From: Mediterraneibacter massiliensis
GTDB taxonomy: Bacteria > Bacillota > Clostridia > Lachnospirales > Lachnospiraceae
NCBI RefSeq assembly: GCF_001487105.1
Contig: NZ_LN913000.1
Coordinates: forward strand, 62,001-126,000
Length of the DNA: 64,000 bases
Reading direction: 5' to 3'
Shown here: positions 51,289-60,528 of the stretch, in pieces
How positions within the stretch are numbered: the stretch's first letter is position 1
Layout of the letters: each line of letters starts with the position of its first letter
Program-made: the position numbers and the translations under genes
The notes under the pieces: model-generated
What the model was told of the DNA's origin: nothing
Databases searched by the model: none
Seen by the model: the letters and a program-made list of their open reading frames with translations, nothing else

Positions 51289-53664
51289 TTATTTTAGTTC
51301 TACAATCGTGACGCCGGCATCTCCTTCTCCGAATTCTCCGAGGCGATATGACTTGACATGCTTTTGCCGGCGGAGATACTCATGTATGCCCTTTCGTAAA
51401 GCTCCTGTCCCCTTTCCATGTACGACGCGGACTGTATACAAATGGGATAAAAGCGCGTCATCTAAGTATTTGTCCAGTTCCATAACCGCTTCGTCTACTG
51501 TCTTGCCAAGAAGATTGATCTCTGGACGGACCGACAGGGATTTATTCATTTTCAATTTTCCCTTATTTGTATGTTTCAGGTTTTTAGCCGTATAAGATAC
51601 AGGTTCTTCAATGATTTCTAAGTCGGAGATATGGGCTTTTGAACGCAGTATTCCCATCTGTACGGTTACATTTCCGCGGGCATCCGGAAGAGAGAGTACT
51701 GTTCCGGTCAGATTCATGCTCAATATTTTTACAGACTCTCCGAGCTTGAAATCGGAAGGCTTGTGCGTCTTTTTAGGTTTTTGTACCTGTATGGAAGAGG
51801 CAGAAGAAGTATCTTTCATTTTTTGACGGAGCCGTTCACGTTCTTTTTCCATCTCTGAGGCAGAGATATTTTCTTTTCCAAATCTGCGGAAGTTTTTCAT
51901 TGTCTCGTCTGCAAATTCTTTCGCCTCACGTAAGATGCCGGCAGCTTTCTCATTTGCTTCCCGGATAATCCGGTCTTTCTGTTCTTCTAATTTTTCCTGC
52001 TTCTGTAATGTTTTTGCCTTTAAAGATTCGATTTCCCGTTTATAGGCTTCGATTTCTGTGCGTTCCTTCTCTATTGTATGCCGGCTCGTCTCCAGGTCTG
52101 TCAGCAGATCTTCAAAAGAAACATCCTGTTCGCTCAATCTTTTTCGGGCATCTTCGATGATATACGCAGGAAGACCCAGTTTACCGGAGATAGCAAAAGC
52201 ATTGCTCTTGCCGGGGATCCCGATCAAGAGACGGTAGGTAGGACGCAGACTTTCTACATCAAATTCACAGCAAGCATTTTCTACGCCTTCTGTTGACAAA
52301 GCATAGACCTTTAATTCACTGTAATGTGTTGTTGCCATTGTGCGGATATCCCGGTTATGCAGATGAGAAAGGATCGCAATGGCAAGAGCCGCCCCCTCTG
52401 TCGGATCCGTTCCCGCGCCTAGCTCATCAAATAAAACAAGAGAACGCTGGTCTACTTTTTTTAAGAAAGAGACGATGTTGGTCATATGGGAAGAAAAGGT
52501 ACTTAAACTCTGTTCAATACTTTGTTCATCTCCGATATCAGCGTAGACTTGACGGAAAACAGCAAGTTCGCTGCGGTCTCTGGCCGGGATGTGAAGCCCA
52601 GACTGTCCCATCAAGGTAAAAAGTCCGACAGTTTTCAAGGATACGGTTTTTCCGCCTGTATTTGGTCCAGTAATAATGAGCAGGGAGAAATCTTCTCCCA
52701 GAGAAACGGTGATGGGAACGACTTTTTTTACATCCAGAAGAGGATGACGCCCCTCTCGTATATGGATCCTGCCTTCTTCATTTAAAATCGGGCGGCTTGC
52801 GTTCATGGACAGGGCAAGGGCGCCTCTGGCAAAAATGAAATCTAAATCTGTCAGGATCCGGTAATCTGTGCGTATTTCTTCTATATAAGAAGCCGTGTCC
52901 TCACTTAACCGGGCAAGGATCACCTGTATTTCTTCTTGTTCTTTTGCGTAAAGTTCTTTTAAGTCATTGTTTAATTTTACCACTGCCATTGGTTCGATAA
53001 ATAAAGTAGAACCGGTAGAAGACTGGTCGTGTATAAGACCCTGCACCTGCCCCCTGTACTCTGCTTTGACAGGGAGACAATAGCGGTCGCCGCGCATAGT
53101 GATAATGGGATCCTGCAGATAGGTGCGCAGAGGCCCGTTGACAAGACCATTTAAAGTGGCGTGTACTTTCCCGTTGAGGACTTCCATATTTCGGCGGATA
53201 CTCTTGAGCGTGCTGCTGGCATCGTCGCTGATCTCTTCTTCAGAGATAATGCAGCGCTCGATTTCGCCTGACAGCAGTGTGAGCGGTTCCAGTGCTTCAA
53301 AATAGTTGTCCAGACAGTCTGCCAATTCCTCCTGCGTATCGTGCCTGCCGTAAGATTTGATTCGTGCAGTATTAAGGAGAAGACGGCAGATGCGGAGAAG
53401 TTCTCCACTTCCCAATGCGCCGCCGATCTCCAGACGTTTCATAGATTCTTCTACAGGGGAGGCATCGCCGAAAGAAGGGCGTCCCTTCTTGACAATGCGG
53501 GTAAACGCGGCGGCGGTCTGTTCCTGCCATGTATTGATCTTTTCTATATCTGTCATTGGTTTCAGGCGCCGACAAAGCTGTCTGCCGCGAAAAGAAGAGG
53601 CCTGTTCTTCCAATAAAGCTGTGATCTTATCATATTCTAGTTTCAGTAATGTTTTTTGGTTCAT
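51289..53664 (-). CDS. mutS2: MutS2 endonuclease/ribosome-rescue ATPase
   Basis: This MutS-like protein of 791 residues has no mismatch-recognition domain. MutS2 acts in recombination control and, in Bacillus, in splitting collided ribosomes. Clamp and lever regions precede Walker A (ITGPNTGGKT) and Walker B (LVLFDELGAGTDP). A coiled-coil (IEKERTEIEAYKREIESLKA) leads to a KOW-like module and a C-terminal Smr nuclease domain (VRVVHGKGTGALRKGIHEY). The ATG at 53664 was chosen over an upstream TTG with no better ribosome site. Confidence 0.95.
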   Translation of the reverse strand: MNQKTLLKLEYDKITALLEEQASSFRGRQLCRRLKPMTDIEKINTWQEQTAAAFTRIVKKGRPSFGDASPVEESMKRLEIGGALGSGELLRICRLLLNTARIKSYGRHDTQEELADCLDNYFEALEPLTLLSGEIERCIISEEEISDDASSTLKSIRRNMEVLNGKVHATLNGLVNGPLRTYLQDPIITMRGDRYCLPVKAEYRGQVQGLIHDQSSTGSTLFIEPMAVVKLNNDLKELYAKEQEEIQVILARLSEDTASYIEEIRTDYRILTDLDFIFARGALALSMNASRPILNEEGRIHIREGRHPLLDVKKVVPITVSLGEDFSLLIITGPNTGGKTVSLKTVGLFTLMGQSGLHIPARDRSELAVFRQVYADIGDEQSIEQSLSTFSSHMTNIVSFLKKVDQRSLVLFDELGAGTDPTEGAALAIAILSHLHNRDIRTMATTHYSELKVYALSTEGVENACCEFDVESLRPTYRLLIGIPGKSNAFAISGKLGLPAYIIEDARKRLSEQDVSFEDLLTDLETSRHTIEKERTEIEAYKREIESLKAKTLQKQEKLEEQKDRIIREANEKAAGILREAKEFADETMKNFRRFGKENISASEMEKERERLRQKMKDTSSASSIQVQKPKKTHKPSDFKLGESVKILSMNLTGTVLSLPDARGNVTVQMGILRSKAHISDLEIIEEPVSYTAKNLKHTNKGKLKMNKSLSVRPEINLLGKTVDEAVMELDKYLDDALLSHLYTVRVVHGKGTGALRKGIHEYLRRQKHVKSYRLGEFGEGDAGVTIVELK

Positions 53665-53796
53665 GTCGGTATATCTGCCTTTCTTTGTCAAAGGGGAGGT
53701 CGTAGTCCTGTTTGTTTTACTGCTCTTATCTTATCATATCGTTATTGGGCAGGCAAATCTTTTCGCTTTGCATAGCGCGAACCGTGAGAAATGAAG

Positions 53797-53825
53797 TTGA
53801 ACAATTGCGGGGAATCGGTTATACT
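53797..53825 (+). promoter_or_regulatory. Promoter of the HtrA-like gene
   Basis: TTGAAC (53797-53802), a 17-base spacer and TATACT (53820-53825) sit 23 bases before the start codon, with GAAGGAG at 53833-53839. Confidence 0.75.
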
Positions 53826-53848
53826 ATTGACTGAAGGAGACCGAGTCT

Positions 53849-55141
53849 ATGCTGTACGATGAAGACCCGAAACAGAATCTTAAAGAAGGTTCTGAGAAAA
53901 AAGAGGGAGAACATTTTTCTTTTTTACAGGAAACGATCAAGCCACAGCCTCTAAGCAGGGAAAAAATCTTGAGCCAGTTAGCGCGTATTGCGATATATGG
54001 ACTGATTTTTGGCGCTTTTGCCTGCTTTAGTTTTTTTGCGCTTAAACCGCTGGCGGGGAAATATTTTCAGGGAGATCCTAAAACAGTTACCATACCGGAG
54101 GACGAGGAAACGCAGGAAAATGGCGGAACAGAAAGTACGGCGGAACAGGATGGCGCCCCAGAGGAGCTTAATGCGTTCAGCTATAATGAGATCATGGAGA
54201 GTATGTATACGACAGCAGCAGAGGCATTTAAAAGCTGCGTCTCTGTGACGGCTTCTTCAGATACGGAAGATTGGGAAAGTGTATCCACAGGGATACGGAC
54301 AAATGTTACCGGGGTGATTGCGGCAGATAACGGACAGGAGCTTTTGATCTTGGCAGATCACTCAATCTGTGCAGATGCACAGGGATGGAACGTGATTTTT
54401 GCGGATGGGAGCAACTATGCGGCAACGCTGAAAAAGCAGGATAAGAATAGTGGACTTGCCGTTTTCGGAGTATCCAGAGAAGAGATCACATCGGATACAT
54501 GGACGGCAATAAAAGTAGCAGATTTGGGTAATTCTAATCTGGTCAAGCCGGGAGACGTTGTGATCGCGCTTGGAAATACATTTGGTTATGCGGACGGAAC
54601 AGGATATGGGATCATCAGTTCCAATTCTTATAAAGAAGTATTTTCAGATGGCGAGTGCAGGATACTGGCGACAGACATTGCATGTGCAGAGAACGGAACA
54701 GGAATCTTATTTAACCAGGCCGGGCAGGTGATCGGTCTGATCTCGCCCCATATCTGGGCAGAGAGAAAGGGAACTACGGCAAATGCTTTTGCGGTTTCGG
54801 ATTTAAAGGCAGCTATTGAGCTGCTTGTAAATGGAGAAAGTGTTCCTTATATCGGTATTTCCGGCACTGCGGTGACAAATGAAATAGCGAAGCAACAGTC
54901 TATGCCTACCGGGATGTATGTTGTAGGGGTAGATGTAGATTCGCCTGCTATGGAGGCGGGAATTCAGAATGGAGATATTATCCAGGATGTAAATGGTACG
55001 GCTATCATGAATACTTCCACATATCAAAAGGCGGTTCTGGAATGTAAGACCGGAGAAAATGTGAAATTGAAAGGTAGCCGGCTTGGAGCAGGCGGCTATG
55101 TGGATATTGAGTTTACTGTGACGATAGGAAGTCAGGAATGA
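53849..55141 (+). CDS. HtrA/DegP-like membrane protein with PDZ domain, probably catalytically dead
   Basis: This 430-residue protein has a cytoplasmic N-terminus (1-45), one membrane helix (about 50-70) and an acidic linker. A trypsin-like domain (130-310) and a PDZ domain (320-425; GMYVVGVDVDSPAMEAGIQN) follow. Aligning by eye to HtrA, the histidine may survive in ILADHSIC. The Asp position reads NSGLAV in place of TDLAV, and the serine motif GNSGGPL reads ENGTGIL, so both Asp and Ser are lost. It may sense or bind peptides without cutting. The fold is certain; loss of activity is inference. Confidence 0.85.
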   Translation: MLYDEDPKQNLKEGSEKKEGEHFSFLQETIKPQPLSREKILSQLARIAIYGLIFGAFACFSFFALKPLAGKYFQGDPKTVTIPEDEETQENGGTESTAEQDGAPEELNAFSYNEIMESMYTTAAEAFKSCVSVTASSDTEDWESVSTGIRTNVTGVIAADNGQELLILADHSICADAQGWNVIFADGSNYAATLKKQDKNSGLAVFGVSREEITSDTWTAIKVADLGNSNLVKPGDVVIALGNTFGYADGTGYGIISSNSYKEVFSDGECRILATDIACAENGTGILFNQAGQVIGLISPHIWAERKGTTANAFAVSDLKAAIELLVNGESVPYIGISGTAVTNEIAKQQSMPTGMYVVGVDVDSPAMEAGIQNGDIIQDVNGTAIMNTSTYQKAVLECKTGENVKLKGSRLGAGGYVDIEFTVTIGSQE

Positions 55142-55232
55142 TATGTGTGATAGAACGTCGGGAAAATGGCGGGAAGCAGATATAAAAACAGCATAATGAA
55201 GAGTATAGACAGAAAGAGGATATGAAAAGAAT

Positions 55233-56174
55233 ATGAGATATATAGATGGATTATGTGAGGGAGAAACAATCAGAAATATTTATCTGTGCAAAGGGAAACG
55301 TTCTGCTGAGACGAGAAATGGGAAACCATATGATAATCTGCTTTTGCAGGATAAAACAGGAACATTGGACGGGAAAGTTTGGGATCCGAATTCACAGGGA
55401 ATAGCGGATTATGATGAGAAAGACTTCATTGAGGTGTATGGAGATATCATTAATTATAATGGAAATCTTCAGATGAATATCAAACAGATCAGAAAAGCAG
55501 AAAAGGGCGAATACGATCCTGCCGATTACATGCCAACGACAGAGAAGAGTGTGGATAGAATGTATGAGGAACTTCTGGCGTATATCCGTCAAATTTCCAA
55601 TACGTATTTAAAGCAAGTATTGGAATATTATTTTGTCCATGATCAGGTGTTTATAAAGGCTTTTAAAGGACATTCTGCGGCAAAGACTGTACACCATGGA
55701 TTTGCGGGCGGACTTTTAGAGCATACAGTAAGTGTACTTCATCTTTGTGAGTATTTTGCAGGGGCATACTCTATTTTAAACAGAGATCTGCTGTATACGG
55801 CGGCAATCTGCCATGATATAGGGAAAACGAGAGAGTTGTCGGAATTTCCAGATAATGATTATACAGATGAAGGACAGTTGATCGGACACATTGTGATTGG
55901 AATTGAAATGCTGGATGAAGCAATCCGTTCGATTGAAAATTTTCCCACAAGACTTGCTAATGAACTGAAACACTGCGTGATCGCACATCATGGAGAGTTA
56001 GAATATGGTTCTCCGAAAAAACCGGCGTTGGCAGAAGCGCTTGCATTGAACTTGGCAGATAATGCGGACGCAAAATTACAGACATTGACAGAAATATTCA
56101 AAGGGAAAACGGGGACAGACTGGCTGGGATATAATCGTTTGTTTGAATCCAATTTGAGAAGGACATCCATATGA
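55233..56174 (+). CDS. YhaM-type 3'-5' exoribonuclease (OB fold plus HD domain)
   Basis: This 313-residue cytoplasmic nuclease has an N-terminal OB fold (ETRNGKPYDNLLLQDKTGTL) and a C-terminal HD phosphohydrolase domain. Metal ligands are seen in VHHGFAGGLLEHTVSV, AICHDIGKTREL and HCVIAHHGELEYGSP. YhaM in Bacillus trims RNA from 3' ends and also cuts DNA. The length is normal for the family. It is preceded by AAAGAGG and followed by rlmD at 89 bases. Confidence 0.9.
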   Translation: MRYIDGLCEGETIRNIYLCKGKRSAETRNGKPYDNLLLQDKTGTLDGKVWDPNSQGIADYDEKDFIEVYGDIINYNGNLQMNIKQIRKAEKGEYDPADYMPTTEKSVDRMYEELLAYIRQISNTYLKQVLEYYFVHDQVFIKAFKGHSAAKTVHHGFAGGLLEHTVSVLHLCEYFAGAYSILNRDLLYTAAICHDIGKTRELSEFPDNDYTDEGQLIGHIVIGIEMLDEAIRSIENFPTRLANELKHCVIAHHGELEYGSPKKPALAEALALNLADNADAKLQTLTEIFKGKTGTDWLGYNRLFESNLRRTSI

Positions 56175-56262
56175 TCCTCATTGCAGAAATATAGGAACTA
56201 TTTGCGGCAGAAAATCTATGCGATCATGCTGCTATTTAAATCTATTTTTGGAGAAAAGAAAT

Positions 56263-58020
56263 ATGCAGAAAAATGAAATTGTGAGAGTCACAATTGAAGA
56301 TATTGGAATGAATGGAGAAGGTATAGGCAGAGTAAATGGCTATACCTTATTTATTAAGGACACAATTATCGGCGACGAGGTGGAGGCGAAGATCATGAAA
56401 GCAAAGAAGTCCTATGGCTATGCCAGGCTTCTTAAGATCTTGACTCCGTCTGCGGACAGGATTCCGCCATACTGTACATTTGCCAGAAAATGCGGTGGAT
56501 GTCAGATCCAGGAGATGAATTATAAGAGTCAGCTGGTCTATAAGGAACGGAAGGTAAAGGGGAATTTGGAGCGGATAGGCGGTTTTGCAAAAGACATGCT
56601 CGATCAAGTGATGGAACCCATTGTGGGGATGGAACCGCCGGCAGATGCCAATGCAGGGGAAAAAGGAGAGAGCGGAAAGGCTCCCGGTTTGGCGTTTGGA
56701 TACCGGAATAAAGCGCAGTTTCCGTTTGGTACGGATAGGGAGGGGAATCCGATCACAGGGTTCTATGCCGGGAGAACCCATGATATCATCTCTAATACAG
56801 ACTGTGCACTTGGGGTTCCGCAGAATCAGGTTATCTTAGAAATACTCCTTTCTTTCATGAAGAAGTATAAAATAGCGTCCTATGATGAAAAGACGGGGCG
56901 GGGACTGATCCGCCACGTATTGATCCGGTATGGATTTAAAACAGAAGAACTGATGGTCTGTCTCGTGATAAATGGCAGCAGCCTGCCTCATGCAGGTGCT
57001 TTAATAGAACGGTTAAGTACGATAAAGAACATGACAAGTATTACGATCAGCCCAAATACAAGAAGAACCAATGTGATCATGGGAGATACGTATGAGGTAC
57101 TCTGGGGACAAGATCATATTACAGATTATATAGGCAATATTAAATTTGCGATCTCGCCGCTTTCTTTTTATCAGGTCAACCCGGTACAGACAGAAAAATT
57201 GTATGGATTGGCTCTTGCATATGCAACACTGACTGGTACAGAGACGGTGTGGGATCTATACTGTGGGATTGGGACCATTTCCCTTTTCTTGGCACAAAAG
57301 GCGAAACAGGTCTATGGTGTAGAGATCATTCCACAGGCAATTGAAGACGCAAGAAAAAATGCAGAGCGCAATGGTATAGAAAATGCGCAGTTTTATGTGG
57401 GAAAGGCAGAAGAAGTACTTCCTGCATACTATATGCAGTATGAAAAGGAACATCCGGGAGAAAAAGCAAGCGCAGATGTCATCGTGGTAGATCCTCCCAG
57501 AAAGGGCTGCGACACAGTGCTGCTGGAGACGATTGTTAAGATGCAGCCGGAGAAAATCGTGTATGTGAGCTGTGATTCTGCTACATTAGCCAGAGATCTG
57601 AAGTATCTGTGCGAGAATGGATATGAACTGAGAAAAGGACGGGCTGTGGACATGTTTCCACATACAGTGCATGTGGAGACGGTTGTAATGCTTTCCCACA
57701 AAAAACCTGACAGTGTAATCAATGTAAAAGTCGAGTTTGGTGAGGGCGAGGGCAAAGTACCGCTTGATAATATTGCTAAAAGAGCAGAAGCGTATAAGCC
57801 AAAAGAGAGAGTTACCTACAAAATGATAAAGGAGTACATAGAAGCGAAATATGGCTTCAAGGTACATACCGCATATATTGCGGAGGTAAAAAGGGATTTA
57901 GGCTTGCCGATGTATGATGCCCCAAATGCGGTGGAAGAACTGAAACAGCCGAGGAAACATCCGACGGCAGAGAAAGTGGAAGCGATAAAGGACGCTTTGA
58001 AGCATTTTGAGGTGATTTAA
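56263..58020 (+). CDS. rlmD: 23S rRNA (uracil-C5)-methyltransferase with extra C-terminal domain
   Basis: This SAM-dependent RNA methyltransferase of 585 residues modifies a uracil of 23S rRNA. A TRAM domain (1-60) is followed by the Fe-S cysteines (ARKCGGCQIQEMNY), the SAM fold (VWDLYCGIGTISLFLAQKAK) and the catalytic Cys in YVSCDSATLARD. The ATG at 56263 follows GGAGAAA. Normal RlmD ends near MFPHTVHVETVVMLS (base 57655-57700). Here 100 further residues follow, beginning near base 57718. That extra domain is charged and helical (TYKMIKEYIEAKYGFKVHTA). The 3' end of such genes is a known insertion site for conjugative elements, and element-like genes follow directly. Confidence 0.88.
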   Translation: MQKNEIVRVTIEDIGMNGEGIGRVNGYTLFIKDTIIGDEVEAKIMKAKKSYGYARLLKILTPSADRIPPYCTFARKCGGCQIQEMNYKSQLVYKERKVKGNLERIGGFAKDMLDQVMEPIVGMEPPADANAGEKGESGKAPGLAFGYRNKAQFPFGTDREGNPITGFYAGRTHDIISNTDCALGVPQNQVILEILLSFMKKYKIASYDEKTGRGLIRHVLIRYGFKTEELMVCLVINGSSLPHAGALIERLSTIKNMTSITISPNTRRTNVIMGDTYEVLWGQDHITDYIGNIKFAISPLSFYQVNPVQTEKLYGLALAYATLTGTETVWDLYCGIGTISLFLAQKAKQVYGVEIIPQAIEDARKNAERNGIENAQFYVGKAEEVLPAYYMQYEKEHPGEKASADVIVVDPPRKGCDTVLLETIVKMQPEKIVYVSCDSATLARDLKYLCENGYELRKGRAVDMFPHTVHVETVVMLSHKKPDSVINVKVEFGEGEGKVPLDNIAKRAEAYKPKERVTYKMIKEYIEAKYGFKVHTAYIAEVKRDLGLPMYDAPNAVEELKQPRKHPTAEKVEAIKDALKHFEVI

Positions 58021-58025
58021 TAGTC

Positions 58026-58065
58026 ATAAGCGTATCATTAGAAATAGTGGTACGCTTATTTTTAT
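58026..58065 (+). terminator. Terminator after rlmD
   Basis: ATAAGCGTA and TACGCTTAT pair around a 16-base loop and are followed by TTTTTATA. Confidence 0.75.
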
Positions 58066-58080
58066 ACTCCTATTACACAT

Positions 58081-58110
58081 TTGAGTACCCTGACCGTTTT
58101 TCTATATAAT
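58081..58110 (+). promoter_or_regulatory. Promoter of the small element genes
   Basis: TTGAGT (58081-58086), an 18-base spacer and perfect TATAAT (58105-58110). Confidence 0.65.
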
Positions 58111-58135
58111 GAAATCAAGAACGGAGGTGCTGACA

Positions 58136-58312
58136 ATGAGAGAAACAAAATACCACGCATATCTGGATAGTGAGGAAAGAACAATTCTTTTACATAGCCT
58201 TGTGGAATTGAAAAATCAACTTATTCAGCAAGGCAGATATACAGACTGTGTTGACGAGCTGATTGTCAAAGTCATAAACGCCCCTGTGAAGAAACTAAAA
58301 GTATTGGTGTAG
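58136..58312 (+). CDS. Small mobile-element protein
   Basis: This 58-residue protein (MRETKYHAYLDSEERTILLH; LKNQLIQQGRYTDCVDELIV) is of a type often seen near the ends of Tn1549-like elements in Clostridia. The ATG at 58136 follows GGAGGTG. It is charged, helical and without a signal peptide. Role unknown. It overlaps no other gene and precedes another element gene by ten bases. Confidence 0.65.
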   Translation: MRETKYHAYLDSEERTILLHSLVELKNQLIQQGRYTDCVDELIVKVINAPVKKLKVLV

Positions 58313-58321
58313 GAGGTTGTG

Positions 58322-58657
58322 ATGTATGACAAAGATTTTGCCGAGCTTGTGAAAATTGCAGCGGAGAAATTAAAAGAAGATACCGTTTATAAAATGCTCA
58401 TACACAGCGAGGATTATCAAAAAGAAAGCGACGAAAGGGATAAGGCGGAACGAAACTATGAAAATCTTGATTTGACAATGGAACAGAGAAAGGTCTGTGA
58501 TGTTTTTTTAGATTATAGAGATAGGCAGAGCTTGGAATACTCTGATTATTCCTATTTGGCAGGCTTATATGATGCGTTCCGTATCATGGCGGTCATTTTC
58601 CCCGACAGGTGGGATATGGAGCAGATACAGAAAGCCTTATCCTTAATTAAAAATTGA
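58322..58657 (+). CDS. Small mobile-element protein, unknown function
   Basis: This 111-residue acidic helical protein (start MYDKDFAELVKIAAEKLKED) is not recognised by me. A GTG at 58319 is possible, but ATG at 58322 lies at better distance from the AGGAGG at 58311-58316. It follows the previous small gene directly and is followed by a terminator-like hairpin (58675-58704). Its place points to an integrated element, not to a metabolic role. Confidence 0.6.
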   Translation: MYDKDFAELVKIAAEKLKEDTVYKMLIHSEDYQKESDERDKAERNYENLDLTMEQRKVCDVFLDYRDRQSLEYSDYSYLAGLYDAFRIMAVIFPDRWDMEQIQKALSLIKN

Positions 58658-58674
58658 ATATAGAAATAGATACA

Positions 58675-58704
58675 TAGCCGATTGGTGTGACAGCCAGTCG
58701 GCTT
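58675..58704 (+). terminator. Terminator after the small element genes
   Basis: AGCCGATTGG and GCCAGTCGGCT pair around a 7-base loop and are followed by TTTTTTG. Confidence 0.75.
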
Positions 58705-58911
58705 TTTTGCGTTCACCGCAACATTTAGAGCGAAGTACATAGCCGTCTTTGACAAAGCGGCTAAATAATAGGTAATTGCGAAACAAGTCCGCAATCCTGA
58801 TTAAAAACAGGCAAAGGATCCTGTCATGCAGGATTCTTGAGATAGGAAGTGAAAATCGTTCATTTCTTGGCACAACAAATAAACCTCATGGGCTTATGAA
58901 GTTGGTAAGTC

Positions 58912-60357
58912 CTATGCTATGAGTGGTTTTAAACTTCGTATATATTGATGCTGGTGAATTTTATCAGCAACCATGACAGTTATTAACTGAGAAATTCCTG
59001 CAAGCAACAAATCTGCATGTAGTGTTTTCTCATTTTGGGTTTTACGACCGGCAATACAGAAACTGTCTTTAAAATGGTTGATTGATTTTTCAACGTTTAC
59101 ACGGATTTTGTAGGTCTCATCCCATTCTACGGAACCACGTTCCACACCGGGATAGGCACGCAGATTCTTTTCGGGGTAAATGTAAATCATTCTTCCACAG
59201 GAAGATGTGGTACAGGGGTTCTCACAGTGGCAGACACGGCGTTTCGTTTTGGTTTCGCGGTTGTATTCCCATTTCATTTTAGGGCATACAAACTTCATGC
59301 TGGGAAGTTTGCTTCTCAGATGAGATTTACTCCCTTCCCGTTTCATTGGAAGTGTGGAATCATGCGGACAGCAAGGAACACCATTTTCGTTGAAGGTGTA
59401 GCCATGTTCTTCCATTGATAGTTTTGTCCGGAGTGGAATCAATGCTTTTTCAAAGCCAAGATCATCCAAAAGGGCTTTGTAGATTTCAATGGTATCAAAA
59501 GCGGCATCGCCTAGAAAAGTTTTAGGGTTGATCAAAGGATGCTTCTGAAAGAAATCAATCAAAACAGGGAGCAGCGCCTTAGAGTCCGCAAGTGATTTAT
59601 CTTCATCTGGCGAATCGGATTTCTTTTCAACAATGATATCAGGATGAGCATTTAGGAAATCTTTATTGTAGAAGGTAATATCGCGAACAATACCAAGACC
59701 ATTCGTGACAATACCAAACTTATAGGCATAGCAGAAATGTCCGTTGATATACATCTGTTGGATAGCCGGGTTAGCAGCAGCGTGTGTGGGCATTGAGCCG
59801 TAAGCAGCTTTGTAAGGATCAAAGTTGTGAGCCTTTGCAAAGGCCTTTAACTGTTTTATGATACGGTTCGCGTATTTCGGATTATTTTCTGTCACCCATG
59901 CCTCAATTCCAGAAGTATCAAAGATGCTCATGGAAGCAAGGTTAGAATCAATACGTTGGCAGATCGGTTCAGTGATATCAACTAAGTGATCAAACATCGA
60001 TTGTAAGTCCATAAGAAAGTCCTGTTTAAAACGGGTGAATTTTGAGGCATCAGGAACAACACGGAAGCCACAAAAATCCCGTAGTTCCTGAGAATATTTT
60101 AAAAATATGATCAGAAGAGTATCGGTCGGGATTGAGAAAATGCGCTGAATAAGGAGAGCCTTGATTATAGGATAAAGCTGATGCTTGCGAGGTCTTCCTG
60201 TAGAAGCGTGAAAATGAGTAACAAAAGAAACAGGAACAATTTCATCAAGATTAATGGTTTGGTCAAGTAGAGAAAGAAACTGATATTTGTCATTATCGAA
60301 TTTATTTTGGCAATTTTCAAAAACTTCTGCCAAAGTGAGCTGCTTATATGTTATCAT
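58912..60357 (-). CDS. IS1182-family transposase
   Basis: This 481-residue DDE transposase looks intact. The first catalytic Asp is in MSIFDTSGIEAWV, the second in FLGDAAFDTIEIY, and the Glu in RVNVEKSINHFKD. The N-terminal domain (RPRKHQLYPIIKALLIQRIF) and cysteine cluster (CHCENPCTTSSCGR) are typical of IS1182. The gene lies between the small element genes and the ParA chimera, on the opposite strand. I could not find clear terminal inverted repeats by eye, so element ends are unset. Confidence 0.85.
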   Translation of the reverse strand: MITYKQLTLAEVFENCQNKFDNDKYQFLSLLDQTINLDEIVPVSFVTHFHASTGRPRKHQLYPIIKALLIQRIFSIPTDTLLIIFLKYSQELRDFCGFRVVPDASKFTRFKQDFLMDLQSMFDHLVDITEPICQRIDSNLASMSIFDTSGIEAWVTENNPKYANRIIKQLKAFAKAHNFDPYKAAYGSMPTHAAANPAIQQMYINGHFCYAYKFGIVTNGLGIVRDITFYNKDFLNAHPDIIVEKKSDSPDEDKSLADSKALLPVLIDFFQKHPLINPKTFLGDAAFDTIEIYKALLDDLGFEKALIPLRTKLSMEEHGYTFNENGVPCCPHDSTLPMKREGSKSHLRSKLPSMKFVCPKMKWEYNRETKTKRRVCHCENPCTTSSCGRMIYIYPEKNLRAYPGVERGSVEWDETYKIRVNVEKSINHFKDSFCIAGRKTQNEKTLHADLLLAGISQLITVMVADKIHQHQYIRSLKPLIA

Positions 60358-60528
60358 ATAGGTACATCTCCTTTCGGGTGGTTGGTTTATAGTTTCTAGG
60401 CAACTCTATTTTACCACAATCCGTTGAGGAGATGTTTTGTTTTATAAAAGTTAAAATGCCGTATTTATGCGGCTTGTGGCGTTTCGCAAACGCCTATAGG
60501 CTAAATAAAAGCGAAAGGAGGACGCTAT

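Noticed and set aside
58780..60520. Terminal inverted repeats of the IS1182-like element
   Set aside because: I compared the two flanks by eye and found no convincing match, so element ends are not given.
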